Part shown: positions 1-5,483 of the stretch, piece by piece
How the letters are laid out: each line of letters starts with the position of its first letter
Numbering within the stretch: position 1 is the stretch's first letter
Assembly: GCA_012799165.1 (NCBI GenBank)
Contig: JAAZLU010000002.1
Coordinates: forward strand, 1 to 5,483
Source: Clostridiales bacterium
GTDB taxonomy: Bacteria; Bacillota; Clostridia; Peptostreptococcales; Anaerovoracaceae
Direction of reading: 5' to 3'
DNA: 5,483 nt
The notes under the pieces: model-generated
Database searches by the model: none
Seen by the model: the letters and a program-made list of their open reading frames with translations, nothing else
Told to the model about the DNA's origin: nothing
Position numbers and translations under genes: made by a program

Positions 1-48
1 AGAGTCTCCGCCGCGGCCGCGGCCGTATCTTTTGAGGGATTTAAATGA
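1..48 (+). CDS. Possible C-terminal tail of an upstream gene (partial)
   Basis: The frame starting at base 1 is open from the window edge to a TGA at 46-48 and would encode RVSAAAAAVSFEGFK. Its stop overlaps the next start as ATGA (45-48), the usual arrangement for translationally coupled genes. By analogy with ornithine-fermentation clusters the upstream gene could be oraE, the large cobalamin-binding subunit of D-ornithine 4,5-aminomutase, but this short tail shows no recognisable motif. An alternative is the frame starting at base 3, which ends SLRRGRGRIF at a TGA at 33-35 and would leave a 9-base gap. I cannot decide between them from 44 bases. The G+C-rich block at 10-23 is a perfect 14-base palindrome and gives an alanine run in the first frame. 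Confidence 0.4.
   Translation, partial: RVSAAAAAVSFEGFK
34..39 (+). promoter_or_regulatory. Ribosome binding site of the GlmL-like gene
   Basis: GAGGGA lies 5 bases before the ATG at 45, which supports that start. If the upstream frame ending at 46-48 is real, this site lies inside the upstream coding sequence, consistent with coupled translation. Confidence 0.65.
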
Positions 49-1844
49 AGGTAGATGTTTTAGTGGCCGAGATAGGCTCTACCACCACGGTAGTAAACGC
101 GTTTCGGGGTCTCGATTCGGACAGCCCGGAGTTCTTCGCGCAGGGAGAATCCCACACTTCCGTAATCGAGGGTGATGTTCGCATCGGCCTTTCCGAGGCT
201 ATAGATGCTTTAAAGCGGAGAGCAGGCATAGACAGCTTGGAATACGACATGATGCTGGCGACTTCTTCGGCTGCAGGCGGGCTCAAGATGACGGTTCACG
301 GACTCGTCTACGATATGACCGCTAAGGCGGCGAAGGAAGCGGCCTTGGGCGCGGGCGGGATAATTCACTATGTGACGGCCGGGAAACTTCGCAGGTCGGA
401 TCTGGCGAAGATAAAGGAAGTTAAGCCCAACCTTATACTGCTGGCCGGCGGCGTGGACTTCGGCGAACGCGACACGGCGATCTACAATGCCGAGATGCTG
501 CGCAGCATGGGACTTAAAGTGCCGGTAATCTACGCCGGAAATATAGAAAATCAGGAGGAGATGAAGCTAATCTTCGATGAGGAGAGCGGCATGCCTCTTT
601 ACAATATAGAAAATGTCTATCCTAGGATAGACGAGCTGAATGTGGAGCCCTGCAGGAGGGTCATACAGGCGGCCTTCGAGGAACACATAACGAAGGCACC
701 GGGCATGGAGCATGTCCACGACATGGTGAATGGCCCGATAATTCCGACTCCGGGCGCGGTTATGGAATGCACGAAGCTCATCTACGATTGCATAGGCGAT
801 GTTATAACCTTAGATGTCGGGGGTGCGACGACCGATGTGCACTCCGTAACGGAGGATTCGGACATGGTTGCGCGTATACTGACGGCTCCCGAGCCGAAGG
901 CCAAGCGCACGGTCGAGGGTGATCTTGGTGTCTACATAAACCGCATGAAGGTAATAGAATCCATCGGCGAGGATAAGTTTGCCAAGCTTTGCGCCGAGAA
1001 GGGAATAGATGCGGACAGGGTTCTTGAGAGCTATAAATATATGCCGAAAACACCGGAGGAATTTGCGCTCGTCGATATACTTACGACGGAGGCAGTGCTT
1101 AGAGGCGTCGAAAGGCATGCAGGACAATTGCGTTATGTCTACGGCCCATCGGGAAGAAGCACCCTGGCGGAGGGCAAGGACCTTACACAGGTGAGGCATA
1201 TCGTAGGCACCGGAGGAGCGCTTACGAGGCTTCCGGGCGGTGTGGAGATAATGAAAAAGATTCTCAAAGATAACGATAACGGTCTTAAGCTCTATCCAGG
1301 CGAAGGAGTCAGCTTTATGCTGGATAGGGATTATATAATGGCATCTCTTGGCGTGCTTTCGAAGACGCACAGAGAGGGAGCCGTTAAACTGCTGGAGCAG
1401 ACTTTAGGCGTGAAGTTCCCCGCGAAGAGATATTCCGAGGAGCAGAAGACCGAGGAGAAGCGCGTGTCAACCGAATTGAGAGCGATAGCGGCGGAGCGGC
1501 AGAGGAAGGAAGAGCAGAAGGCGGAAGAGATTAGAGCGATGGAAGCTATGGGCTACGATATGTCCGCGTACTGCAATCCCGAAAAGATAGGGGGTGCGAC
1601 GCAGGAAGAAGTGCTCGAAGCCAGACGTCAATCGCAGCTGGAAGCCCGCAAGATGCGCAGCGCAAAAGCGGATATAGAAGATGCCGCGGCACGGGCAGTT
1701 GAGGAAGCTACAGACAAACAGAAAGATATAAAGAGCACGGGCAAGCAAATGGACGCAAAATTCGAAAGCAAGCTGCCCGACTGCAATCACGAGTGCGAGA
1801 CATGCTCGCGAATTCATTGCCCCAGAAGGAAGGTAAAATCCTAG
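45..1844 (+). CDS. glmL: GlmL/MutL-family ATPase, probable reactivase of a B12-dependent aminomutase
   Basis: This 599-residue protein belongs to the GlmL/MutL family of ASKHA-fold ATPases found beside adenosylcobalamin-dependent mutases (glutamate mutase, D-ornithine and lysine aminomutases). The family is thought to release damaged cofactor from the mutase in the cytoplasm, and is unrelated to mismatch-repair MutL. Visible motifs are an N-terminal phosphate loop (AEIGSTTT, residues 8-15), a second phosphate motif (LDVGGATTD, 256-264), LLAGGVDFGERDT (132-143), and a glycine-rich adenosine-type segment (HIVGTGGALTRLPGG, 385-399). The family body ends near residue 455, close to the usual length of about 460. 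A tail of about 140 residues follows: charged, Glu/Lys/Arg/Ala-rich and probably coiled coil (about 463-560), then a Cys cluster with C580, C584, C587 and C592. The ATG at 45 has a good ribosome binding site, and orr follows after 12 bases, so the likely client is D-ornithine aminomutase. KamB of lysine 5,6-aminomutase is a relative and an alternative. The glmL symbol is a family name. Family call strong; client inferred. Confidence 0.87.
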   Translation: MKVDVLVAEIGSTTTVVNAFRGLDSDSPEFFAQGESHTSVIEGDVRIGLSEAIDALKRRAGIDSLEYDMMLATSSAAGGLKMTVHGLVYDMTAKAAKEAALGAGGIIHYVTAGKLRRSDLAKIKEVKPNLILLAGGVDFGERDTAIYNAEMLRSMGLKVPVIYAGNIENQEEMKLIFDEESGMPLYNIENVYPRIDELNVEPCRRVIQAAFEEHITKAPGMEHVHDMVNGPIIPTPGAVMECTKLIYDCIGDVITLDVGGATTDVHSVTEDSDMVARILTAPEPKAKRTVEGDLGVYINRMKVIESIGEDKFAKLCAEKGIDADRVLESYKYMPKTPEEFALVDILTTEAVLRGVERHAGQLRYVYGPSGRSTLAEGKDLTQVRHIVGTGGALTRLPGGVEIMKKILKDNDNGLKLYPGEGVSFMLDRDYIMASLGVLSKTHREGAVKLLEQTLGVKFPAKRYSEEQKTEEKRVSTELRAIAAERQRKEEQKAEEIRAMEAMGYDMSAYCNPEKIGGATQEEVLEARRQSQLEARKMRSAKADIEDAAARAVEEATDKQKDIKSTGKQMDAKFESKLPDCNHECETCSRIHCPRRKVKS

Positions 1845-1851
1845 AAAGGAG
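1845..1851 (+). promoter_or_regulatory. Ribosome binding site of orr
   Basis: AAAGGAG directly follows the TAG stop of the GlmL-like gene and lies 5 bases before the ATG at 1857. It is a near-consensus site in a 12-base gap, which fixes the orr start and indicates co-transcription. Confidence 0.8.
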
Positions 1852-1856
1852 CGCAA

Positions 1857-2942
1857 ATGTATCCACAGTTAAGAATCGACCTAGCGAAGCTCGCTAAAAA
1901 TCTAAAAATCCTTGAAGATCTCGCGAAGAAGGGCGCTTGCTCTCTGATGATAGTAACAAAGAGTTTCTGCGCCGATTCTGGAATAATAGATATGCTACTA
2001 GGCAGCGAATACCTCGATTATCTGGCGGATTCGCGGATAGAAAATCTTGAGAGCTACGCGGATAAGGCTCGCATGTCGGGCAAGGAGACCGTGCTTTTGC
2101 GCCTCCCCCAGCACTGCGAAATAGAGCAGACAATCCGTTGGGCGGATATCTCTTTAAACTCCGACATCGATACCCTGAGGCTGCTCGACGAAGAGGCTGG
2201 AAGGCAAAACAAGACCCACAAAGTTATATTGATGATAGATATGGGGGATCTCCGCGAGGGCGTATTCTTCCGCGATGAGGAGGAGATTTTCGAGCTCTGC
2301 GGGGAGATACTCAAGATGCAGAATGTAAAGCTCGAGGGACTGGGCGTAAATCTGTCCTGCTACGGCGCGATTATGCCCAAGGCGGATAACCTCGGCCACT
2401 TTTGCGAGATAGCCGAAAAGATAGAGAAGAAATTCAGCATAAAACTGCCCATAATTTCGGGTGGAAACAGTTCGAGCATTTATCTTATCTCGCGGGATGA
2501 GCTACCTGCAAAAATAAACAATCTTCGCTTAGGAGAGTCCTTCATTTTGGGAAGGGAGACCGCCTACGGGGGGCTCATACCCGGAGCCTTCGGCGACGCG
2601 ATTCAGCTTAGGGCACAGATAATAGAGCTCAAGGATAAGCCTTCCGTTCCCATAGGAGAGGTCGGCATGGATGCCTTCGGAAATGTTCCCGAGTACGAGG
2701 ACAGAGGGATTATAAGCCGCGCAATCCTTGCCGTCGGAAAGCAGGATACCGACCCGGACGGGCTCACTCCGCTGAATACTAAGGCGGAGATTTTAGGAGC
2801 CTCCTCCGACCACCTTCTTATGGATGCGAGCGGTTGCGGCTACAAACCCGGCGATACCGTGGACTTCAGCCTCGACTACAGCGCACTGCTTAAGCTCTTC
2901 ACCAGCAAATATGTGAAGAGGGTGTATATAAATGAGGAGTAA
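1857..2942 (+). CDS. orr: Ornithine racemase, PLP-dependent (alanine racemase fold type III)
   Basis: The product is a cytoplasmic PLP enzyme expected to interconvert L- and D-ornithine, the first step of oxidative ornithine fermentation, making substrate for D-ornithine 4,5-aminomutase. At 361 residues it matches the roughly 350-residue Orr family, and it opens like it (MYPQLRIDLAKLAKNL). Seen in the sequence: the cofactor lysine K35 in MIVTKSFC (31-38), LADSRIENL (56-64), the barrel motif MIDMGDLREG (126-135), SGGNSSS (201-207, probable phosphate binding) and LRLGES (223-228). The C-terminal part (about 240-361) forms the beta domain. These motifs distinguish the Orr-like branch from typical alanine racemases, but exact substrate choice (ornithine, lysine or alanine) cannot be read from sequence. 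The GlmL-like mutase reactivase immediately upstream favours ornithine. The gene lies 12 bases after that gene with its own strong ribosome binding site. Its last 11 bases overlap the start of the next small reading frame. Confidence 0.85.
   Translation: MYPQLRIDLAKLAKNLKILEDLAKKGACSLMIVTKSFCADSGIIDMLLGSEYLDYLADSRIENLESYADKARMSGKETVLLRLPQHCEIEQTIRWADISLNSDIDTLRLLDEEAGRQNKTHKVILMIDMGDLREGVFFRDEEEIFELCGEILKMQNVKLEGLGVNLSCYGAIMPKADNLGHFCEIAEKIEKKFSIKLPIISGGNSSSIYLISRDELPAKINNLRLGESFILGRETAYGGLIPGAFGDAIQLRAQIIELKDKPSVPIGEVGMDAFGNVPEYEDRGIISRAILAVGKQDTDPDGLTPLNTKAEILGASSDHLLMDASGCGYKPGDTVDFSLDYSALLKLFTSKYVKRVYINEE
2915..2922 (+). promoter_or_regulatory. Ribosome binding site inside the 3' end of orr
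   Basis: GAAGAGGG lies 9 bases before the ATG at 2932, within the last codons of orr. It supports a real translation start for the small membrane protein, overlapping orr and probably coupled to its termination. Confidence 0.5.
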
Positions 2943-2995
2943 AAAATTTATATTCCTAAGCTGTATTATTATCGCTTTGGCAGTCGTAGTAATTC

Positions 2996-3001
2996 TTTTT
3001 T
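2996..3001 (+). other. T6 tract at the frame break (slip site or indel site)
   Basis: Six consecutive T (…CTT TTT TAA in the upstream frame) sit exactly where the signal/anchor frame ends and the downstream frame must be joined. A phenylalanine tRNA on TTT could re-pair one base back, and a polymerase adding one T would have the same effect. Homopolymer runs are also where indel mutations and sequencing errors concentrate, so the tract alone does not show which applies. Confidence 0.5.
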
Positions 3002-3095
3002 AAGAACTGCCAGCTTTGATTTTTCTGAAGGAGAGAGTATAAAAATATTAATCTTTAGCGATGAAGCGACCATTGAAAATTTTGCGGCAATTCCG

Positions 3096-3386
3096 TTGGG
3101 TGAAGCTACAGCCATAGATATTTTGCCATCTTCGAATGAATACCAAGAACTGTTACCTATATTGAAAAATCTTCGGTATTCATATTGTGTTCACACTCTT
3201 TTTAATGATTGGTTTCCTTCCGAAGAGTGTAAAGGCCTGCTGCGCCTGTCGGTATCGGATATCGATTTTTATATAACGCGGGATTCGAAGCATATTTTAA
3301 TAAACGAAAAGCTTTTTATTATTAAAAGTCCGGAAAACATATACCAATCAATAATGGAGCTGGTCGAGTCTACGAACCCGATGTGA
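3096..3386 (+). CDS. Downstream fragment of the broken small protein, if translated alone
   Basis: Taken alone, the longest open stretch from a permitted start begins at TTG 3096 and encodes 96 residues (MGEATAIDILPSSNEYQ…). No ribosome binding site precedes this TTG, and the same frame is open for 51 more codons upstream with protein-like sequence (FDFSEGESIKILIFSDE). I therefore read it as the C-terminal part of the gene starting at 2932, not as an independent gene. An automatic annotation could nevertheless list it as a small hypothetical protein. Confidence 0.35.
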   Translation: MGEATAIDILPSSNEYQELLPILKNLRYSYCVHTLFNDWFPSEECKGLLRLSVSDIDFYITRDSKHILINEKLFIIKSPENIYQSIMELVESTNPM

Positions 3387-3495
3387 ATCTTCATGCAAGC
3401 TGAATTCAATTTTAATTAATCCTTTAAAGTGAATGGTAAATAGCTTGTGCCTTGTTAAGCAGTCCAAAAAATATTAAATTTCCCTTCCATTTTTA
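3387..3495. other. Convergent intergenic gap, no clear terminator
   Basis: This A+T-rich gap of 109 bases separates the rightward genes from the leftward nuclease gene. The only inverted repeats I see are weak: TTCA…TTAA against TTAA…TGAA around 3412-3433, and a 4-base GCTT/AAGC pair around 3448-3465. Neither is followed by a convincing T run in the matching direction. An A6 run at about 3465-3470 reads as T6 for the leftward gene but lacks a strong preceding hairpin. Confidence 0.5.
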
Positions 3496-5400
3496 TCATA
3501 TACCTTTTTCACGCAACTCGAATCGCAGCAATGCGTAGGATATGATATTTGCAACTACTTCTGCCGTTTTTGTGTCTGAAAGCAGCAAGTTTTGTGATGT
3601 ATCTAAGCTGCCTAAACGAATGCGTTCTTTATTTCCGAGCAGGTAAGGAGCTCTTTTTTCTATATATTGCATCAAAGTTGTTATCGGTTTTCTGGAACGG
3701 ATACCGCTATGTCCTAACTCATGTTTTGATTCGTTAGAGCGCAAATGCTTTCCCAGATTGATTTGTAATATAGAAAGAGGTGCGCTGTTTTTATCAACAG
3801 CTACCACCAAATAGCTTTTACCTCTCCTCTCCCCAAAATCCTCAATAGAAACCCAGCCGAAAACTCCTAGATAGACATTATAAATGCGCTTATTTTCATC
3901 TTGTACGCTGAACCAACGATAGTTGCCACGATAGCTTCCTCCACCCGGATTTCCCGGCGCTTTTGTCGTTAAGCCATTATCTTTTAGAATTGTAAAGGGT
4001 GGGATTGCGAATGGACATTGTAATTTATGTTCTTTGTCCATAAGCATAAAAGCAAGATTTAAAATTGCGGGGTATAATTTTTTGTCAATATCGCCACCCA
4101 AGTAAATGTCTAAATAACTATTTTGCAATTGAGTGTTTTCCAATTCTGTGTAATCAGGACGAACCCATTGGAAATCGTTATCTGGCACACTTTTTATTCC
4201 TGCCTCAGACAATAATTGTTCATAATTCGGAATAGCCATTTTAGAAGTATATTGTTCATTTTTCGCATCATAATAATACACTTGAGTCTCGTCCAGGTTT
4301 GTAAGAACAATATATTTTGCTCTTAATATTTGATTATATCGAAGTGCCTGTTCGCCTACGATTGCATCAAGTGGAACATTGGGGGCTTTACACTCTACCA
4401 TCAATAAGTTCTTTCGGCTTAGCTTGTCGGAAGAGCTTACCAAGATATCAACCCTATCACGAAGTTCGCGGTCAATGTGAGCAAGGGATTCTTCAACCAA
4501 AATAGTCTTTTTAGGATAACCTAAGGTTTCTATCAGATAATAAAGAAATTCTTGTCTAACATGTTCTTCCGGTGTTGCCAAAATTTCCTTATCCCTAATT
4601 AGACAGAGATACTTTTCCTTTCCTTTATAATCAAAATAGGTACTTGTATTACTTTGTAATGTCAATGAAATCGGATGTGATATCGGTAGATGAACATCTC
4701 CGAGAGTTCCCGTTACATGGGGCAAGAATTTTTTAAGATTTTCAATAATTTCCTGTGCTTGATTTATCCAGTGTTGTTCCTGAATGCTGCTGAACATTCG
4801 ATAAGCCTCGCTGGGATACCCACTCCACGCATATGCTACGCCAAGATAAAAACGAATATCATCGGAATCCTGCAGATCAAGTGCTTTATTAAGTGATGTA
4901 ATAGATTCCTTCATATAGTCCATACGCATTTGACAGAGGCCCTTTATAACTAGAGCATCTACATAATCAGGGTATTCTTTTAATAATGTCTGTAATATTT
5001 CAAGCGATTTATTCGGCATAGCAAGCATGAGAAGAGCGAAAGCAATATCACCATATGCCACTTTGTTATTTTTACCTGATTTCAATTCTTCCCGGGCCAC
5101 TAACAGTGAAAGGGAAATTAAACGACCGTCATATGTTTCATCGAATTTATCATATAGTTCCTTGCAATTATATTTTTTCGCTTCATCGTATAATTTCACA
5201 TTCGGCGGATATCGAACAAGATTTTCATATACCTTCCCCTCGAACATAGTGTTCACTAAAGTATTAAGTTCCGGATAAGTATTAGTTGGAGGGAAAAGGA
5301 AACTTTTTTTTGGAAGGGTATTTTCGATTGATAATATCTGGCGTTCTTTAGGGGGAATATAAATTACATCCGTAGTTTTACAACGACCATAATAGTCCAA
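3496..5400 (-). CDS. TPR-like repeat protein with HsdR-type PD-(D/E)xK nuclease domain
   Basis: The reading frame encodes at least 634 residues. After an unrecognised N-terminal part (1-90), residues about 94-220 form helix pairs resembling tetratricopeptide repeats (AMPNKSLEILQTLLKEYPDY, then YMKESITSLNKALDLQ, then YLGVAYAWSGYPSEAYRMF), usually a protein-binding scaffold. Residues about 276-380 match the type I restriction HsdR N-terminal nuclease family (HSDR_N_2-like): PEEHVRQEFLYYLIETLGYP, E303/E304, D318 in RVDILV, E336-C-K338 in MVECKAP, and the QxxxY motif Q351-Y355. All expected catalytic residues are present, so it is probably an active DNA nuclease. Residues 390-634 form an unrecognised domain with a glycine-rich turn (GNPGGGSYRG, 483-492) and beta-rich segments. 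There is no helicase motor, so this is not a complete HsdR, and no methylase or specificity gene is visible. A defence role is inference. The TTG at 5398-5400 has a modest upstream AAGGG, but the frame stays open to the window edge, so the start is uncertain. G+C is clearly lower than in orr. Confidence 0.75.
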   Translation of the reverse strand: MDYYGRCKTTDVIYIPPKERQILSIENTLPKKSFLFPPTNTYPELNTLVNTMFEGKVYENLVRYPPNVKLYDEAKKYNCKELYDKFDETYDGRLISLSLLVAREELKSGKNNKVAYGDIAFALLMLAMPNKSLEILQTLLKEYPDYVDALVIKGLCQMRMDYMKESITSLNKALDLQDSDDIRFYLGVAYAWSGYPSEAYRMFSSIQEQHWINQAQEIIENLKKFLPHVTGTLGDVHLPISHPISLTLQSNTSTYFDYKGKEKYLCLIRDKEILATPEEHVRQEFLYYLIETLGYPKKTILVEESLAHIDRELRDRVDILVSSSDKLSRKNLLMVECKAPNVPLDAIVGEQALRYNQILRAKYIVLTNLDETQVYYYDAKNEQYTSKMAIPNYEQLLSEAGIKSVPDNDFQWVRPDYTELENTQLQNSYLDIYLGGDIDKKLYPAILNLAFMLMDKEHKLQCPFAIPPFTILKDNGLTTKAPGNPGGGSYRGNYRWFSVQDENKRIYNVYLGVFGWVSIEDFGERRGKSYLVVAVDKNSAPLSILQINLGKHLRSNESKHELGHSGIRSRKPITTLMQYIEKRAPYLLGNKERIRLGSLDTSQNLLLSDTKTAEVVANIISYALLRFELREKGI

Positions 5401-5483
5401 ATTTGCCCTTCTGTCCCACTGAGCCGAGGCGAATAGGTTTGCATTTGGATGATATCCACAAATGCGATTAGTATTTGACTCCA
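5401..5483 (-). other. Possible N-terminal extension of the nuclease gene, running off the window
   Basis: Upstream of the TTG at 5400 the same frame has no stop for 27 complete codons to the window edge and reads protein-like: ESNTNRICGYHPNANLF, then ASAQWDRRANL. The edge bases complete a codon of the form ?TG, so even a start exactly there is possible. Against extension, AGAAGGG followed by a 5-base gap precedes the TTG. In A+T-rich DNA, 27 open codons can occur by chance, so this stays undecided. Confidence 0.45.

Larger units (their letters stand above)
2932..3386 (+). pseudogene. Small membrane-anchored protein of unknown function, frame broken at a T run
   Basis: An ATG at 2932, overlapping the end of orr by 11 bases, starts MRSKKFIFLSC followed by IIIALAVVVILF, then meets a TAA at 3001-3003 after 23 codons. 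This is a typical positively charged N-terminus plus a single hydrophobic segment (residues 6-23), so a membrane anchor or uncleaved signal. The TAA directly follows a T-rich stretch (T at 2996-3001). Shifting by -1 there, or adding one T, continues in an open frame to TGA at 3384-3386 and gives a 151-residue protein. Its soluble part (24-151) would face outside the cytoplasm. It holds a likely beta segment ESIKILIFSDEATIENF (35-51) and the segment LKNLRYSYCVHTLFNDWF (78-95). I do not recognise the family. The downstream frame has no stop all the way back to the orr stop, and no ATG or GTG initiator, which argues that both parts are one gene. Possible causes are a mutation, a sequencing error, or slippage during transcription or translation. 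The Cys at residue 11 does not fit a lipobox. Confidence 0.6.

Noticed and set aside
810..1370. Leftward open frame of 186 codons opposite the GlmL-like gene
   Set aside because: It lies fully antisense to a well-supported coding region, has unnatural composition (many Arg, His, Cys) and no ribosome binding site. It is a shadow frame, as are the other antisense frames over glmL and orr.
1782..1820. C-x3-C-x2-C spacing resembling a radical SAM motif
   Set aside because: The spacing matches, but the cluster lies at the extreme C-terminus with no TIM barrel or SAM-binding segments after it. A metal or cluster site is possible; a radical SAM enzyme is not supported.
45..1844. DNA mismatch repair MutL
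   Set aside because: The name MutL is sometimes attached to this family, but the motifs are those of an ASKHA-type ATPase. The GHKL motifs of repair MutL are absent.
3061..3117. ATG at 3061 as an independent start
   Set aside because: It is in a third register and ends after 18 codons at the TAG at 3115-3117. It cannot initiate the downstream frame.
3448..3472. Possible terminator hairpin in the convergent gap
   Set aside because: The stem is only 4 base pairs with a 10-base loop, and is not positioned before a T run in the same direction.
3549..3737. Rightward open frames of about 60-85 codons opposite the nuclease gene (here and near 4317, 4690, 5027, 5055)
   Set aside because: All are antisense to a protein with recognisable domains, and none shows motifs or a good ribosome binding site.

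Overview
This 5.5 kb window looks like part of an anaerobic, amino-acid-fermenting bacterium, most likely clostridial, although other ornithine fermenters such as Synergistota cannot be excluded. The reason is the left half: a GlmL/MutL-type ATPase that accompanies B12-dependent mutases is followed, 12 bases later, by an ornithine racemase (orr). In known ornithine fermenters these two genes sit next to the D-ornithine 4,5-aminomutase genes (oraS, oraE) in the pathway L-ornithine -> D-ornithine -> 2,4-diaminopentanoate -> alanine + acetyl-CoA. The aminomutase would lie just left of the window. Only a tail of about 15 codons of a possible upstream reading frame is present, joined to the ATPase gene by an ATGA overlap.

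Layout. Positions 1-48: likely tail of an upstream gene. 45-1844 (+): GlmL-like reactivase with an unusually long charged C-terminal extension ending in a four-cysteine cluster. 1857-2942 (+): orr. 2932-3386 (+): a small membrane-anchored protein whose start overlaps the end of orr. Its reading frame is broken at a run of six T, and one extra T would restore a 151-residue protein. 3387-3495: short convergent intergenic gap without a clear terminator. 3496-5400 or beyond (-): a large protein combining TPR-like helical repeats, an HsdR-type PD-(D/E)xK nuclease domain with intact catalytic residues, and an unrecognised C-terminal domain. Its frame stays open to the right edge, so its true start may lie outside.

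Base composition changes sharply at the end of orr. Lines I counted by eye in the first two genes are about 50-60% G+C, against about 32-40% to the right. The left part reads as a core catabolic operon and the right part as an accessory, probably acquired segment. The two halves have no obvious functional link. The most interesting elements are the TPR-nuclease fusion (a defence-protein candidate standing without hsdM or hsdS in view), the T-tract frameshift, and the Cys-rich tail on the reactivase.
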